Positions 17,301 to 25,840 of a stretch of 64,000 nucleotides of DNA are shown here, in pieces. The stretch is taken from contig JAQZBR010000004.1 of NCBI GenBank assembly GCA_029237775.1, positions 186,001-250,000 on the forward strand, in the 5' to 3' direction. The stretch comes from Bacteroidota bacterium. GTDB taxonomy: Bacteria; Bacteroidota; Bacteroidia; 2-12-FULL-35-15. The position numbers and the translations under genes were made by a program. Every line of letters starts with the position of its first letter. Within the stretch, counting starts at the first letter, position 1. The notes under the pieces are model-generated. The model ran no database searches and was not told the DNA's origin. It saw nothing but the letters and a program-made list of their open reading frames with translations.

Positions 17301-19396
17301 AGGTAACCAATCACACCATTTCCATCAAGAAAAATATATTCTTCGCTTGAGCTGATCCCCGCTGAATGAAAATCACCTGCATAACATGAGTTAGCGAGAA
17401 GGAAAGGATATCGTCCCGGCTTAGGGTGATAGGTGCTCCAATCATCGATGCTCTGATCAAACCCTGTTCCTGATGCATGTCCGAAAAAGGTCATTAAGGA
17501 TACGCCATTATCAATAAGGTTTCTTAATGTATCTGAAGAATTTATAGTGATAGGCGCAGATGAATTCTTGAAAAACTCTTTGATTACATTCCCACCGAAT
17601 TTCACATCTTCAATGGTATCCTTATATGCGTTCAAATAATTTCTGAAAGTACTTTGTTCTCCTGTGTTTGAACCTCCTCCGAAATGCAATACATACTTCA
17701 TCCATTCTTCAGGTGTAGTTAATCCTTCGTATTCGACCATTTTGTCCAGATACATTTTAACTTGTGCATCTGTCCGTGCGGATAAACGGCCTGTAGGAAT
17801 TGCAGGGCTTAAATTTGTTCCGTTCAGCCCTGAAGTAAGCAGATTATCGCTTGAAGGATAACCATAAGACGGAACGAAACATGAAATATAGCCTACAGCA
17901 TTCTGCCTGATCGAATTCAGATGAATTGATTTACCCAGTAAAAACAAATCCCGGGGTGGAGCAAGCGGATGCTGATCCAGCATAAAATCAGCAAAGCCAC
18001 GGATAGCAAGCGGACTTTTAACAATTCCGTATGCAAACTGATCATACAGCTCATCAATATCTGCGAGTACAACATTATGAGAGCCACCAGGTAAGGATGA
18101 ACGATAAGTTTTATAATCTGTTGCTGACGATATCAATGCTTTGTTGCTAATAATGATATAAGCTGAATCAGCCGGAATAGCTGTGTAATCCGTGAACTGA
18201 GCGCTTGGGCTAACCGGGATTATTGAAGTTATATTTGTGATATTCCCCTCCGAAGTGATAAAGCATTTTTTTTCCGACCCGTCCGGACTATCTGTCACGA
18301 GTGCTTTGTATGTTGCACCGGAAACAACTTTTACTCTCTTACCATTTGTGAGATCATATAACCGAACTACACCCGAAGGATTGAAATTGCTCAGATTTAA
18401 ATACGATTTAGCACTAAGTGTGTTGTCCTGCAGATAGAACAAAAACGAGCTTTGATTTTCAAGATTCGGAAGATGAGGGTACTTCAGATAAATATAAGCA
18501 ACAGCAGTTCGGTTCGAATTAAAAGTCGGATCTGCAACACTTGTAAAAACAAAAGGGGTTGTGGTGCTACCCAGAAGTGCGGGTGAAATACCTTTCGCAA
18601 ACATTGCAGGAGCGTAGCCCCAGAAATTGGTATCCGCCAATTGATTGTTTGTTCCAAACTGTATTTTTAAATGGTGGTCTGTTGGAAGTGAAACATCTTT
18701 GGAAGCGCCCACTGCCACAGTTCTGATGATCGCATTCGGACCGGCAGTATATGCAAAAGAAGTATTGACCATATTGTAGGTCTTGCTTTGCCCGAGATTG
18801 ATCACACCATCAAACCAGCCTTCTGCTTTTGTGTAACGAGAATCTGTTCCACCAGAATTATTAGTCTCACCGATATAATATTCACTGTGAAAATCATGAA
18901 TTTCTTCTTTAAAGAAATAATTTACCGGTGTACCATAAGCTGCGAACAGCGTATCATTCTCCGAATCCATCCTGCTGCCATTGGTGGAATTGTCCCAGGT
19001 GAGGTAATAAACAGCCGTATCATTAACAAGACTATAATAAGGATTGGGAAGAAATGCCGTGTTTCTGTAAAGAAGAGAATCCAGCGCTCCATCATTTTTC
19101 TCTGCATAGAACTCGATGAAGTCTCCTGCACCAAAAACATTATCGCTTTCCCCTTCCACATAAATATTTTGCTGCTTTCCTTTATTGAAGATCTGAAAAT
19201 GATGAGGATCAACAGTGCTCAGATCAATTCCGGCAGCAGCGAGCGTGGCAGGACCAATGCGATAAATTCCGTTTTGAGCGATCTTGATTTTATAATAAGA
19301 CTGAGAATAGGAGATCCATTCGTTACCATAAGGCTGTGACCTTACACTAACAAAAACAAGCAATAAAGTACATATCGCGAGTAAGCGTCTAATCAT
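14384..19396 (-). CDS. Large C25-family (gingipain/PorU-type) cysteine peptidase
   Basis: A 1670-residue exported protein with signal peptide (LLLVFVSVRSQ). The N-terminal ~430 residues are beta-rich, including the WISYSQSYYKIKIAQNGIYR block. The C25 catalytic domain spans about 440-790, with catalytic His640 (FFGHASGTGFD) and Cys671 (LLANSCYAGDF); the 31-residue gap matches the gingipain layout. A CARDB-like domain follows (VDELNENNNSTTLVDLLI), then further Ig-like modules. The C-terminus is a FlgD-like fold (NYPNPFSTSTRF, WDGKDEFGDQLANGVYLYHV). PorU, the T9SS sortase, belongs to this family, but it is usually nearer 1100-1300 residues with a different end. This is better read as a PorU-like paralogue. 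The PorV/PorQ-like gene lies 21 bp upstream. Confidence 0.8.
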   Translation of the reverse strand: MIRRLLAICTLLLVFVSVRSQPYGNEWISYSQSYYKIKIAQNGIYRIGPATLAAAGIDLSTVDPHHFQIFNKGKQQNIYVEGESDNVFGAGDFIEFYAEKNDGALDSLLYRNTAFLPNPYYSLVNDTAVYYLTWDNSTNGSRMDSENDTLFAAYGTPVNYFFKEEIHDFHSEYYIGETNNSGGTDSRYTKAEGWFDGVINLGQSKTYNMVNTSFAYTAGPNAIIRTVAVGASKDVSLPTDHHLKIQFGTNNQLADTNFWGYAPAMFAKGISPALLGSTTTPFVFTSVADPTFNSNRTAVAYIYLKYPHLPNLENQSSFLFYLQDNTLSAKSYLNLSNFNPSGVVRLYDLTNGKRVKVVSGATYKALVTDSPDGSEKKCFITSEGNITNITSIIPVSPSAQFTDYTAIPADSAYIIISNKALISSATDYKTYRSSLPGGSHNVVLADIDELYDQFAYGIVKSPLAIRGFADFMLDQHPLAPPRDLFLLGKSIHLNSIRQNAVGYISCFVPSYGYPSSDNLLTSGLNGTNLSPAIPTGRLSARTDAQVKMYLDKMVEYEGLTTPEEWMKYVLHFGGGSNTGEQSTFRNYLNAYKDTIEDVKFGGNVIKEFFKNSSAPITINSSDTLRNLIDNGVSLMTFFGHASGTGFDQSIDDWSTYHPKPGRYPFLLANSCYAGDFHSAGISSSEEYIFLDGNGVIGYLGSVGLGVPYALNYFSAEFYAQLARKNYNKPVGKQIQQTILAIQPLALSQGDSIARNTCYEMNLQGDPGLKIHSFDKPDYEITNNDVYFVEGDSITVNIVRRNLGMATNQSIFTEVTRIYPDGDTVVYLNRSPAPKFRDTITIKIPFDYVNAVGLNKIKVTVDRNLEVDELNENNNSTTLVDLLINGGSIIPVYPYEFAIIPKDTVTLKASTANPLAPTTNYVFQLDTSDSFSSPILTTIVNSGGGVVKWHPPINLTHSKVYYWRVSPDSTSPSNGFTWKESSFQYIQSKRGWEQAHFFQFKNDGYQYVKYNRPARKFDFINDVKNIFCKDGIPPTAINYYDVVYKINGDTKYLSSWLVPNHSGFTFAIIDPVSGEPVNNYPTGVYPGGTYGSTTGYPVGHSPELAFEFPDDTTAGLTRMENFINNNIPAGYYVLAYSQMGPKFGTYPAGLINAFETLGASDLNTLPAGRPYILWGKKGVSPNPGTAKEILASSPDSVIVLDTTITTNWNEGYIASPEIGPAFSWDSLSWNWHSTDGPGHADSIEIKLIGIQLNGQDSVLASFNETQLNIANLGSYVNATLFPKIKLMAFMRDDVLHTAPQLDKWQVFFAPVPEAAINPVAGFNFSNETIQEGDNLIIRVPIQNISEYAFTQDSLLVTYWIEDDARVQHPLPSKLKKKPFLPSEVIIDTISVNTTGFQGMNALWMEVNPVGQSRSQLEQYHFNNILRVPFSINTDHVNPLLDVTFDGVHILNNDIVSAKPNIVIQLKDENRFLALNDTNDFKVFIKAPSSSLAQRVYFGETMSFIPAILPDNSCRINYSPVLFEDGTYQLLVQAKDKSDNQSGAIDYKINFEVINRSTITEVMNYPNPFSTSTRFVFTLTGSEVPTGFKIQIMTITGKIVREIYESEIGSIHIGRNISEFSWDGKDEFGDQLANGVYLYHVVTKINGSLIEKRETAADQYFKKGWGKMYLMR

Positions 19397-19417
19397 TAAT
19401 GGTAAATAATCTGTTCT

Positions 19418-20500
19418 CTATGATTTTGGTTTTTTCTTATTGATATCAATTTTCAATGAAAAAACATTTGAGTATAATGCTACAGACTGATCGCCAATAT
19501 CTGTCAGAGCATAGTCAATGTAAACCGATTTTATACGAACTCCCACCCCTATATTAGGTTGCATTGTTTTAATTCTTTTTCCTTCAGGATCTGTGTATGA
19601 CTGGATATTCCCAAGCCCGGCACGCAGGTAGATCATATCCATATATCCTGCTTCGAGACCGATATGCGGATCCATGCTGATCGCTTTGCTTTTTATCAGA
19701 ACGTTTCTTTTTCCATCAAAAGTATTATCGAGATCAAGCTCGGCCATCAGTGAAACTTTCTTTCCAAACTCGAATCGCCTTGCTGCCCCCAGAAGAAGCT
19801 TAGGCAAAGTAATTTCAACCCCGTTTTCAGGGATCTCATTTCCTGTTTGAATAAATACTGCTTTTGTTTCGTCCGACAGATTGTAACTCCATGCATTGAA
19901 AGTGGAAGTTACATCGCGCGCCATTGCTGCGAATTTCCACTTCTTATAGTCATACTGAGCACCTGCGTCAAGTCCAAAACCCCAGGCACCGGCAAAATCT
20001 CCTACTTTTCTTCGGATGATCTTTGCGCTCCCCCCAACATGAAGTCCGGAGATTTTTAAGTCTTTAGCATAAGAAACGAGAAAGCCCCAATCGACAGCCG
20101 AAAAGGTTGTGATCCGGTCATAATCCACGTTTCCATTAGCATCAATAAGTTCAGTAGTATTAGGAATATCATCCACGCCAAAGCGGATCAGGCTGACACC
20201 AAGCACACTTGCGCTGTCAAGGCGGGTTGCGAAAGCACCGTAGTCATATTTAGCGATCCCTGCAAAGTATTCACTGTGCATTAAAGCGATCTGCCGTTGG
20301 TTACCAATACCATGCAATCCGGCAGGATTCCAATAGCCTGCGGTAACATCATTTACAGAAGTGATATAAGCATTGGACATCCCTAAAGCCCGGGCGCCTA
20401 CACCAATATTTAGAAATTCATTACTGTATTTCGGAGCCTGAGCATTTGCTGCTGCGATTATGGCGGATCCTAAAAAAGCGAACAGGTGTCTTTTCTTCAT
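19418..20500 (-). CDS. PorV/PorQ family outer-membrane protein
   Basis: A 360-residue protein with signal peptide (LFAFLGSAIIAAANAQ). It then shows the family entry motif FLNIGVGARALGMSNAYI and VTAGYWNPAGLHGI. A beta-barrel follows with strands such as WGFLVSYAKDLKISGLHVG and the last strand LYSNVFSLKIDI. PorV and PorQ are FadL-like barrels of the T9SS attachment complex; PorV shuttles cargo from the translocon to PorU. Canonical PorV has a different entry sequence, so this is a family member and not clearly PorV itself. It is the first gene of the unit with the C25 peptidase. A candidate promoter lies just upstream. Confidence 0.82.
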   Translation of the reverse strand: MKKRHLFAFLGSAIIAAANAQAPKYSNEFLNIGVGARALGMSNAYITSVNDVTAGYWNPAGLHGIGNQRQIALMHSEYFAGIAKYDYGAFATRLDSASVLGVSLIRFGVDDIPNTTELIDANGNVDYDRITTFSAVDWGFLVSYAKDLKISGLHVGGSAKIIRRKVGDFAGAWGFGLDAGAQYDYKKWKFAAMARDVTSTFNAWSYNLSDETKAVFIQTGNEIPENGVEITLPKLLLGAARRFEFGKKVSLMAELDLDNTFDGKRNVLIKSKAISMDPHIGLEAGYMDMIYLRAGLGNIQSYTDPEGKRIKTMQPNIGVGVRIKSVYIDYALTDIGDQSVALYSNVFSLKIDINKKKPKS

Positions 20501-20509
20501 AATAAGATA

Positions 20510-20540
20510 TAAAAATACAGATTTAAATTTTCATATACAA
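20510..20540 (-). promoter_or_regulatory. Candidate promoter of the PorV-like/C25 peptidase unit
   Basis: On the minus strand a TTG (20540-20538) is separated by 20 bp from TATTTTTA (20517-20510), close to the Bacteroidota -33/-7 pattern. It lies 10 bp ahead of the start codon. Confidence 0.35.
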
Positions 20541-20585
20541 GCCCGGTAATAACGGTGTTTACCCTGCATTATTGCCTTCTTTCGC

Positions 20586-20593
20586 TATATTTG
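20586..20593 (+). promoter_or_regulatory. Candidate -7 element (TATATTTG) of the 20609 gene
   Basis: A perfect TAnnTTTG match lies 15 bp ahead of the ATG at 20609, which would give a very short leader. No convincing TTG is at the right distance, so it is only half supported. Confidence 0.35.
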
Positions 20594-20608
20594 TAAAAAC
20601 CCCCTCAG

Positions 20609-21205
20609 ATGGCCCAGTCAGGTTTTATTTATAAGAATATACAGATCTACCGTCTGTGTATGAACCTGCTTTACAAGGGTAGATATCAGGAAAGGTTCGA
20701 AGTTATTTCCAGGCTGATAAAAGGTACGAAGGTAACTGAGTTGTGCTTTGGAGATACTATCATCGCCAGGTACTGCAGGAAAAATAACATTTCCTGGAAA
20801 GGGTATGATACAAATGATGCATTTGTCAATGAAGCCAAAGCTCAAAATTATAATGCGGAGATGTCAGACATCAATGATATCGAAAGTTTTGAAAAAGCTG
20901 ATACTTGTATCATGAGCGGCTCACTTTATCATTTCCACAATAGCCTTGAAGAAATTATAAAAAAGATGCTTGATTGTGCGCCACACGTAATCATCTCAGA
21001 GCCAATTCTCAATTTATCTGCATCCAGGGGAATAATTGGTAAATTAGCCAAAGGAGCTGCAAATGTAAATGGAGGGGAACATGGTTTCAGGTTCACAGAA
21101 GAATCCTTCTTAAGGGAAGTGATCAAAGCGAGTAAAAAACTTAATTTCACGTTTAAGGTCAGCGAGTACCACAGTAAAGATATTATTATTGAGATCAGTA
21201 AATGA
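20609..21205 (+). CDS. Class I SAM-dependent methyltransferase-like protein
   Basis: A 198-residue cytoplasmic protein. The region VTELCFGDTIIARYCRKNN followed by WKGYDTNDAFVNEAK looks like motif I (E.C.GD) and the acidic residue that binds SAM ribose. MSGSLYHFHNSLEEII corresponds to the post-motif region of Rossmann methyltransferases. The usual GxGxG is degenerate (CFGDT). It heads a tight set with a GT2 glycosyltransferase (4-bp ATGA overlap) and a polytopic membrane protein, so it probably modifies a lipid-linked sugar or its carrier. The substrate is unknown. Confidence 0.7.
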   Translation: MAQSGFIYKNIQIYRLCMNLLYKGRYQERFEVISRLIKGTKVTELCFGDTIIARYCRKNNISWKGYDTNDAFVNEAKAQNYNAEMSDINDIESFEKADTCIMSGSLYHFHNSLEEIIKKMLDCAPHVIISEPILNLSASRGIIGKLAKGAANVNGGEHGFRFTEESFLREVIKASKKLNFTFKVSEYHSKDIIIEISK

Positions 21206-22140
21206 ATCCGGAAATAAGCATAGTAATTCCAGTGTACAACAGTGAGAACATTTTGTTCCCTCTGACAGATGCTATTTCAGAAGCGTTAAAGCACAAGGTT
21301 AATTATGAAGTCATTTTAGTGAATGACGGAAGTAAAGACAACAGCTGGCAAAAAATAAAAGAGCTGACTCAGAACCACAAGAACATTACCGGAGTTAAGC
21401 TGATGAAGAACAGTGGCCAGGACAACGCTTTGCTGGCAGGCCTCAGACTTTCAAAAGGAAATTATACAGTAATAATGGATGATGACTTTCAACATCAGCC
21501 CTCAGATATTATTACCCTTTATAATGAATGCATGAAAGGATATGATGTATGTTATGCTCACTTCAGTGAAAAGAAACAGAGCCTCCTTAAAAATACCGGA
21601 AGTGATATTAATGGCCGCATGGCTCAGGTACTGATAAAAAAGCCGAAAGAGATCTACCTTTCACCGTTCAAAATAATTAACAAGCCTACAATAAATGAGA
21701 TCATGAAATTCGCAGGGCCGTATCCTTATATTGATGGCATCATATTGAGCATCACTTCTAACATCACTCAAATCGACATTCAACACATGTCGCGGCACAA
21801 TGGAAAAAGCAACTATACTATGTCCAGGTCATTTTCCGTTTTCATGAAGCATTTTACGGGCTTTTCATTGCTTCCACTCCGAATTGCAACCATTGCCGGC
21901 TGCATTGCTACATTTATCGGAGTATGCCTGCTCATTAAATATTTATACGATTATTTCGTAACAAAAAACTTTGTGGAAGGCTGGACCACCGTTGTGGTTC
22001 TTATCATTCTTTTCAGCGGACTCATTCTCATCACGCTTGGCATTGTCGGTGAATATATAGGACGTATGTATCTCGCAGTAAACAACAAACCACAATACAG
22101 CATTTCGGAAATTGTTAAGCAGGATGAGAACGCAAAATAA
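21202..22140 (+). CDS. Family 2 glycosyltransferase, DPM/GtrB type with two C-terminal membrane helices
   Basis: A 312-residue protein whose N-terminal GT-A domain begins EISIVIPVYNSE. It has the nucleotide-binding VNDGSKDNSW, the NSGQDNALLAGL block and the metal-binding DDDFQHQPSD. Two membrane helices lie near 225-250 and 265-290 (VVVLIILFSGLILITLGIVGEYIGR). This layout fits polyprenyl-phosphate glycosyltransferases such as ArnC, GtrB and DPM synthase, which load a sugar from NDP or UDP onto undecaprenyl phosphate at the inner membrane. It overlaps both neighbours (4 bp upstream, 17 bp downstream), so all three are translationally coupled. The next gene looks like the membrane enzyme that would use the lipid-linked sugar. 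Confidence 0.87.
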   Translation: MNPEISIVIPVYNSENILFPLTDAISEALKHKVNYEVILVNDGSKDNSWQKIKELTQNHKNITGVKLMKNSGQDNALLAGLRLSKGNYTVIMDDDFQHQPSDIITLYNECMKGYDVCYAHFSEKKQSLLKNTGSDINGRMAQVLIKKPKEIYLSPFKIINKPTINEIMKFAGPYPYIDGIILSITSNITQIDIQHMSRHNGKSNYTMSRSFSVFMKHFTGFSLLPLRIATIAGCIATFIGVCLLIKYLYDYFVTKNFVEGWTTVVVLIILFSGLILITLGIVGEYIGRMYLAVNNKPQYSISEIVKQDENAK

Positions 22141-23515
22141 AATCCTTCTTCTTGTTTCACTTATCTATCTTGCGCTCACTTTCATCAGCATAAACGTCCC
22201 TTTTTTCTGGGATGGAACATTCTTCTCCTTCGTTGCAGTTCAATTTTATGAGAAAGGCTTCAATGGCTTTATCGCCCATATTGACGGAGACACCGGTGGG
22301 TTCCCATTATACTCAACATATCTGGCACTGACATGGAAATTGCTGGGTAAATCCCTTTTAGTTTCACATATCGCCATGCTACCTTTTATGATCGGGATCG
22401 CAAAAGAGTATCTGAAACTTGCTTCCAAATATCTTTCAGGTAATACGCTTCTTTTTTCCTCGCTACTACTCCTGCTCGAGCCGGTGCTGCTCACCCAAAG
22501 TATTCTAATGGGATACGACCTTATAATGGTTTACTTTTTCCTTTTATCACTGAATCATCTCCAGCAAAAAAAAGATTATCAATTTGCGATCGCGCTTACT
22601 TTATTGAGCATGTGCAGCGTGCGCGGAATAATTTTATCCTGTTCCCTTCTGACAATAGACTTAGCGCTAAGCCAATTTAACATTAAACTTTTAAGAAAGT
22701 ACTTACCTGCTATCAGCATCCTCCTTATCTGGAGCGGTTATCACTTTTCTTCCACCGGATGGTTACTCTTCTCCCCTTTGCGGGATAGCAACCACGAAGC
22801 TTTACTCCCGCCCGGAATGATGATCAGACAATTGTTATTCATAATATGGAAGCTGAATGATTTGGGCCATGTATTTCTCTGGCTCTTTCTGATCATCATG
22901 ATTATATCATTCAGAAAGCATTTTACTGTTCAAATGAAGGAGTTATTGATCATTTGTTTCACGCCCCTGATTGCAAGCATTCTCTTCATGGCTCCATTGG
23001 CTAACCCTGTCGGACACAAGTATTTTATCGTAATTTTTCTTTTATTAAACATTCCCGTTTGTTATTTGCTTCAACGGCTAAGATCGTCCGTACGGAATTT
23101 TTTCTGCCTGCTATTTACTATTGCAATGCTCAGTGGAAACTTTTGGCTTTACCCTGAGCGCTTCGGCAACGGTTGGGACTCATCTCTCAAGGTCTTCCCA
23201 TATTTCAAACTTAAAGCTGAAATTGATCAATACGTTACCGAACACAAAATAGCTCCTCATACCGTAGGAACTCAATTTCCTTTAATAAGTGATGACAAAT
23301 ATTCAAAGCTTAGCGGATCTTCCTTTGCATATACCAATGTCTGGGCCGGCCCCTTGGATCATTACGAATATTTCCTTCAAAGCAACGTGATTAACACCGA
23401 TATTCCAGAGCAGATAGAAAAGGTTAAACAAGAATGGATCCCGGTTAAGAAATTAAAAAAAGGCCAGGTGTGTCTTACGTTGTATAAGAATCCTCAGTTT
23501 TCTCCGGCCCCATAA
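22124..23515 (+). CDS. Polytopic membrane protein, GT-C glycosyltransferase-like
   Basis: 463 residues from the ATG at 22124; the TTG at 22112 is a poorer start. About ten membrane helices are visible, beginning LLLVSLIYLALTFISINVPF. The first periplasmic loop carries FFWDGTFFSFVA with an acidic residue, where GT-C enzymes (ArnT/PMT type) carry their catalytic Asp. A C-terminal soluble tail of about 90 residues follows. It is coupled to the GT2 gene, a pairing seen for lipid-linked sugar transfer systems. No closer family is recognised. Its 3' end overlaps the convergent 23475-24938 gene by 41 bp. Confidence 0.68.
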   Translation: MRTQNKILLLVSLIYLALTFISINVPFFWDGTFFSFVAVQFYEKGFNGFIAHIDGDTGGFPLYSTYLALTWKLLGKSLLVSHIAMLPFMIGIAKEYLKLASKYLSGNTLLFSSLLLLLEPVLLTQSILMGYDLIMVYFFLLSLNHLQQKKDYQFAIALTLLSMCSVRGIILSCSLLTIDLALSQFNIKLLRKYLPAISILLIWSGYHFSSTGWLLFSPLRDSNHEALLPPGMMIRQLLFIIWKLNDLGHVFLWLFLIIMIISFRKHFTVQMKELLIICFTPLIASILFMAPLANPVGHKYFIVIFLLLNIPVCYLLQRLRSSVRNFFCLLFTIAMLSGNFWLYPERFGNGWDSSLKVFPYFKLKAEIDQYVTEHKIAPHTVGTQFPLISDDKYSKLSGSSFAYTNVWAGPLDHYEYFLQSNVINTDIPEQIEKVKQEWIPVKKLKKGQVCLTLYKNPQFSPAP

Positions 23516-24938
23516 TTCTCTTTTTTAATTTATTGAAATCGATCATCAGAACGACTGCAGTCACAAAGAACAGCAAGCCGGGAGTCCTGTAGCGCAGCAA
23601 GCTTCCAATTGCAGGAGTAGTCAGTCCGACAATCACAAGCACAAAAAAGGAAAAGCCGAGGCAAAATAAAACAACTTCCATCTTTGCAAGCACGGCTTTA
23701 TCAAAGAAGAAAATGGAGAGCAGAATAATCAAAATGATCCACAGATTTTCCACCGCAGCAAGCAAATGAAACCACGACTTAACCTCAAAGAGTGTCGGGT
23801 GAATGACAGAACTGAAAAATGCCATGGGAATATTTTTTAAAAACGCCAGCGAGTACGGATCAATCTTTTTCATTTGAATCACCGAATGTGCAGGAGTTAC
23901 ATAATAGAGCATTCTAAAAACAGTCGTTTCATCAGAATTCGTCACAAAAGTCGTATCCGACATATTTTCCAGGGGCCATGATATAAAAGAGCTTCCTGAT
24001 TTTATGACAAAAAGGCTATCCCCCAAAGGAGTCAGTATGCTGTTTCTTTGATCAAAAGCCACACAAATAAATCGTTTATCATCCTGAAGAAACACACCGC
24101 CTTTTGCTTCACTGATCGCCTTGGTACGCTTGTCACTTAGTCTTTGGAGAATATCATAATCAGGATTAATCGTGCCTGCTAGTGATATCACTCCAATAAA
24201 CAAAATGACTCCTGTAAGGTAAATGAGAACAATATTCCTTCCTGCCATCTTTAAAATAAAAATATTCATAAGAAGAAAGGGAGCTAATGCCAGCAAAACA
24301 TATAAACCAATAAAAGCCACTGCAATTAAAAGTATCACAATAGACAGGATCTCCTTTTTACTAAAATCTTTCCTCAAACCAAAATCTGTGGTGTATAACA
24401 TCAGCCCTGTCAGACCAATCAGAATTGACTCCTTCAATGGCGCAGATCCCCAGAATATAACATCAGGTATAAAGAAAATTGCAACCATAAGAACAAATCT
24501 CTTTTCAGGAAAGTGCTTCAAGAAGGCCTTGAGCAAAGCCACGAGTCCTATAAAGGAGAAGAAGACAAAGAAAACAGCATGAACATAAAAATTTCCAAAG
24601 GAAAAAACATGTAAAAATGCATTACAGATAATAATTGCTTTAGAACCCGGAATGATTGAATTATCGAAGCTTCCATGCCAGGCACCCGAAAAGTTAAGGT
24701 TGCCTTTGCCGAACATCTTATTGATCAAAACACTGCTGTCAGAAAAATAAGTGAAGAAATCTCCAGCACCCGAATAATGGTATGAGTAGATGAGCCAGAC
24801 AGCTGCAGCCGCTATTAATTTGATTGCGAATAAGCCTGCCAGAAGTGTTCTTGAAACCGAAGCTATATTAAAGAACTTCAGCTTTAAGATCATAAAAATA
24901 AAAACGATGAGATAGCCTAAAGGCAGCAGAAATTGCAT
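23475..24938 (-). CDS. Polytopic membrane protein, possibly Wzy/EpsG-like
   Basis: A 487-residue protein with about ten to eleven membrane helices. Conserved-looking loop motifs are YHYSGAGDFFTYFSD near 50-65 and FIPDVIFWGSAPLKESIL near 155-172. The latter resembles the FW.SG..K motif of EpsG/Wzy-type polymerases and related proteins. A large soluble loop lies near 265-350. The last residues are basic. The neighbouring glycosyltransferase genes suggest a glycan-polymerising or transfer role, but this is inference. It is transcribed towards the GT2 cluster and overlaps its last gene tail to tail. Confidence 0.6.
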   Translation of the reverse strand: MQFLLPLGYLIVFIFMILKLKFFNIASVSRTLLAGLFAIKLIAAAAVWLIYSYHYSGAGDFFTYFSDSSVLINKMFGKGNLNFSGAWHGSFDNSIIPGSKAIIICNAFLHVFSFGNFYVHAVFFVFFSFIGLVALLKAFLKHFPEKRFVLMVAIFFIPDVIFWGSAPLKESILIGLTGLMLYTTDFGLRKDFSKKEILSIVILLIAVAFIGLYVLLALAPFLLMNIFILKMAGRNIVLIYLTGVILFIGVISLAGTINPDYDILQRLSDKRTKAISEAKGGVFLQDDKRFICVAFDQRNSILTPLGDSLFVIKSGSSFISWPLENMSDTTFVTNSDETTVFRMLYYVTPAHSVIQMKKIDPYSLAFLKNIPMAFFSSVIHPTLFEVKSWFHLLAAVENLWIILIILLSIFFFDKAVLAKMEVVLFCLGFSFFVLVIVGLTTPAIGSLLRYRTPGLLFFVTAVVLMIDFNKLKKRIMGPEKTEDSYTT

Positions 24939-25030
24939 GAGTTAAAGATAAGGTTTTGTTTGGAGTTCAATTGTAAGCTGAATTCTATTGGTGAACGCCA
25001 ATTCAGCAAAAAAGATGTAATTTCGTCCAG

Positions 25031-25837
25031 ATGAAAAAACATATTCCAAATGCAATCACCTGCGGCAATTTATTTTGTGGTTGTCTTGCCATAGTCAGCG
25101 CTTTTGAAGGGAATCTGATATGGAGTGCTTATCTGGTTGGAATTGCAGCCGTACTTGATTTCTTTGATGGTTTTGTTGCCCGGCTTTTACATGTTGGAGG
25201 CGAATTGGGTAAACAACTTGATTCACTCGCGGACATGGTAACTTTTGGTGTTGTGCCGGGGGTAGTCATGTTCCAATTGCTGAGATTGTCAGAGTTATTC
25301 AATAACATTCATGATGTGAAGGAAGAAGACTACCTTTCCTTCGCAGCTTTTATTATTACCATCTTTTCAGCATTGCGGCTTGCTAAATTCAATATCGATA
25401 CACGACAAACAAATTCTTTTATCGGGGTTCCAACACCAGCAAACGCTATATTGATTTGTTCGCTACCGCTGATATTGTATCATAATTTTGATTTTAAAGC
25501 TGTTGGAGGAAACTTTACTTTTCTTGATTCTGAAATGCTCATTATGGATTCCTTCAGCGAAAATAAGACGGTCTCTTTTATTCTCAACAAAGGCTTTTTA
25601 CTGGGGCTTACAGGCGTTATGTCATATCTGCTGATCGCTGAGCTTCCTCTCTTTGCACTAAAGTTTAAAAATTTCGGCTGGCCGGATAACAAGCTTCGCT
25701 ACACCTTTTTAATAATTTCGGTTATTTTGTTAATACTATTTCAGTTCATTGCAATCCCTTTTATTATATTTTTGTACATCATTTTATCTGTGGTAAATAA
25801 TACAATGGATAAACGCAACCAGATCACTAAAAATTAA
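25031..25837 (+). CDS. pssA: CDP-diacylglycerol-serine O-phosphatidyltransferase
   Basis: A 268-residue integral membrane enzyme making phosphatidylserine, the precursor of phosphatidylethanolamine. The CDP-alcohol phosphatidyltransferase signature is complete: Asp43, Asp46-Gly47, Ala50-Arg51, Gly60, Asp64 and Asp68 in DFFDGFVARLL...GKQLDSLADM. About seven membrane helices follow. The N-terminus (MKKHIPNAITCGNLFCGCLA) is typical of the Gram-positive-type PssA found in Bacteroidota. purS begins 3 bp after its stop, so the two are co-transcribed despite unrelated pathways. Confidence 0.93.
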   Translation: MKKHIPNAITCGNLFCGCLAIVSAFEGNLIWSAYLVGIAAVLDFFDGFVARLLHVGGELGKQLDSLADMVTFGVVPGVVMFQLLRLSELFNNIHDVKEEDYLSFAAFIITIFSALRLAKFNIDTRQTNSFIGVPTPANAILICSLPLILYHNFDFKAVGGNFTFLDSEMLIMDSFSENKTVSFILNKGFLLGLTGVMSYLLIAELPLFALKFKNFGWPDNKLRYTFLIISVILLILFQFIAIPFIIFLYIILSVVNNTMDKRNQITKN

Positions 25838-25840
25838 AAA

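Noticed and set aside
18788-19339. 183-codon open frame on the plus strand opposite the C25 peptidase gene
   Set aside because: It is a shadow of the minus-strand coding sequence. Its translation is rich in Ile and Arg with no domain, and the peptidase reading is continuous with signal peptide and family motifs.
14384-20500. Calling the pair canonical PorU and PorV
   Set aside because: Family membership is clear, but length, C-terminal end and the barrel's N-terminal motif differ from the classical proteins. I therefore leave gene symbols empty.
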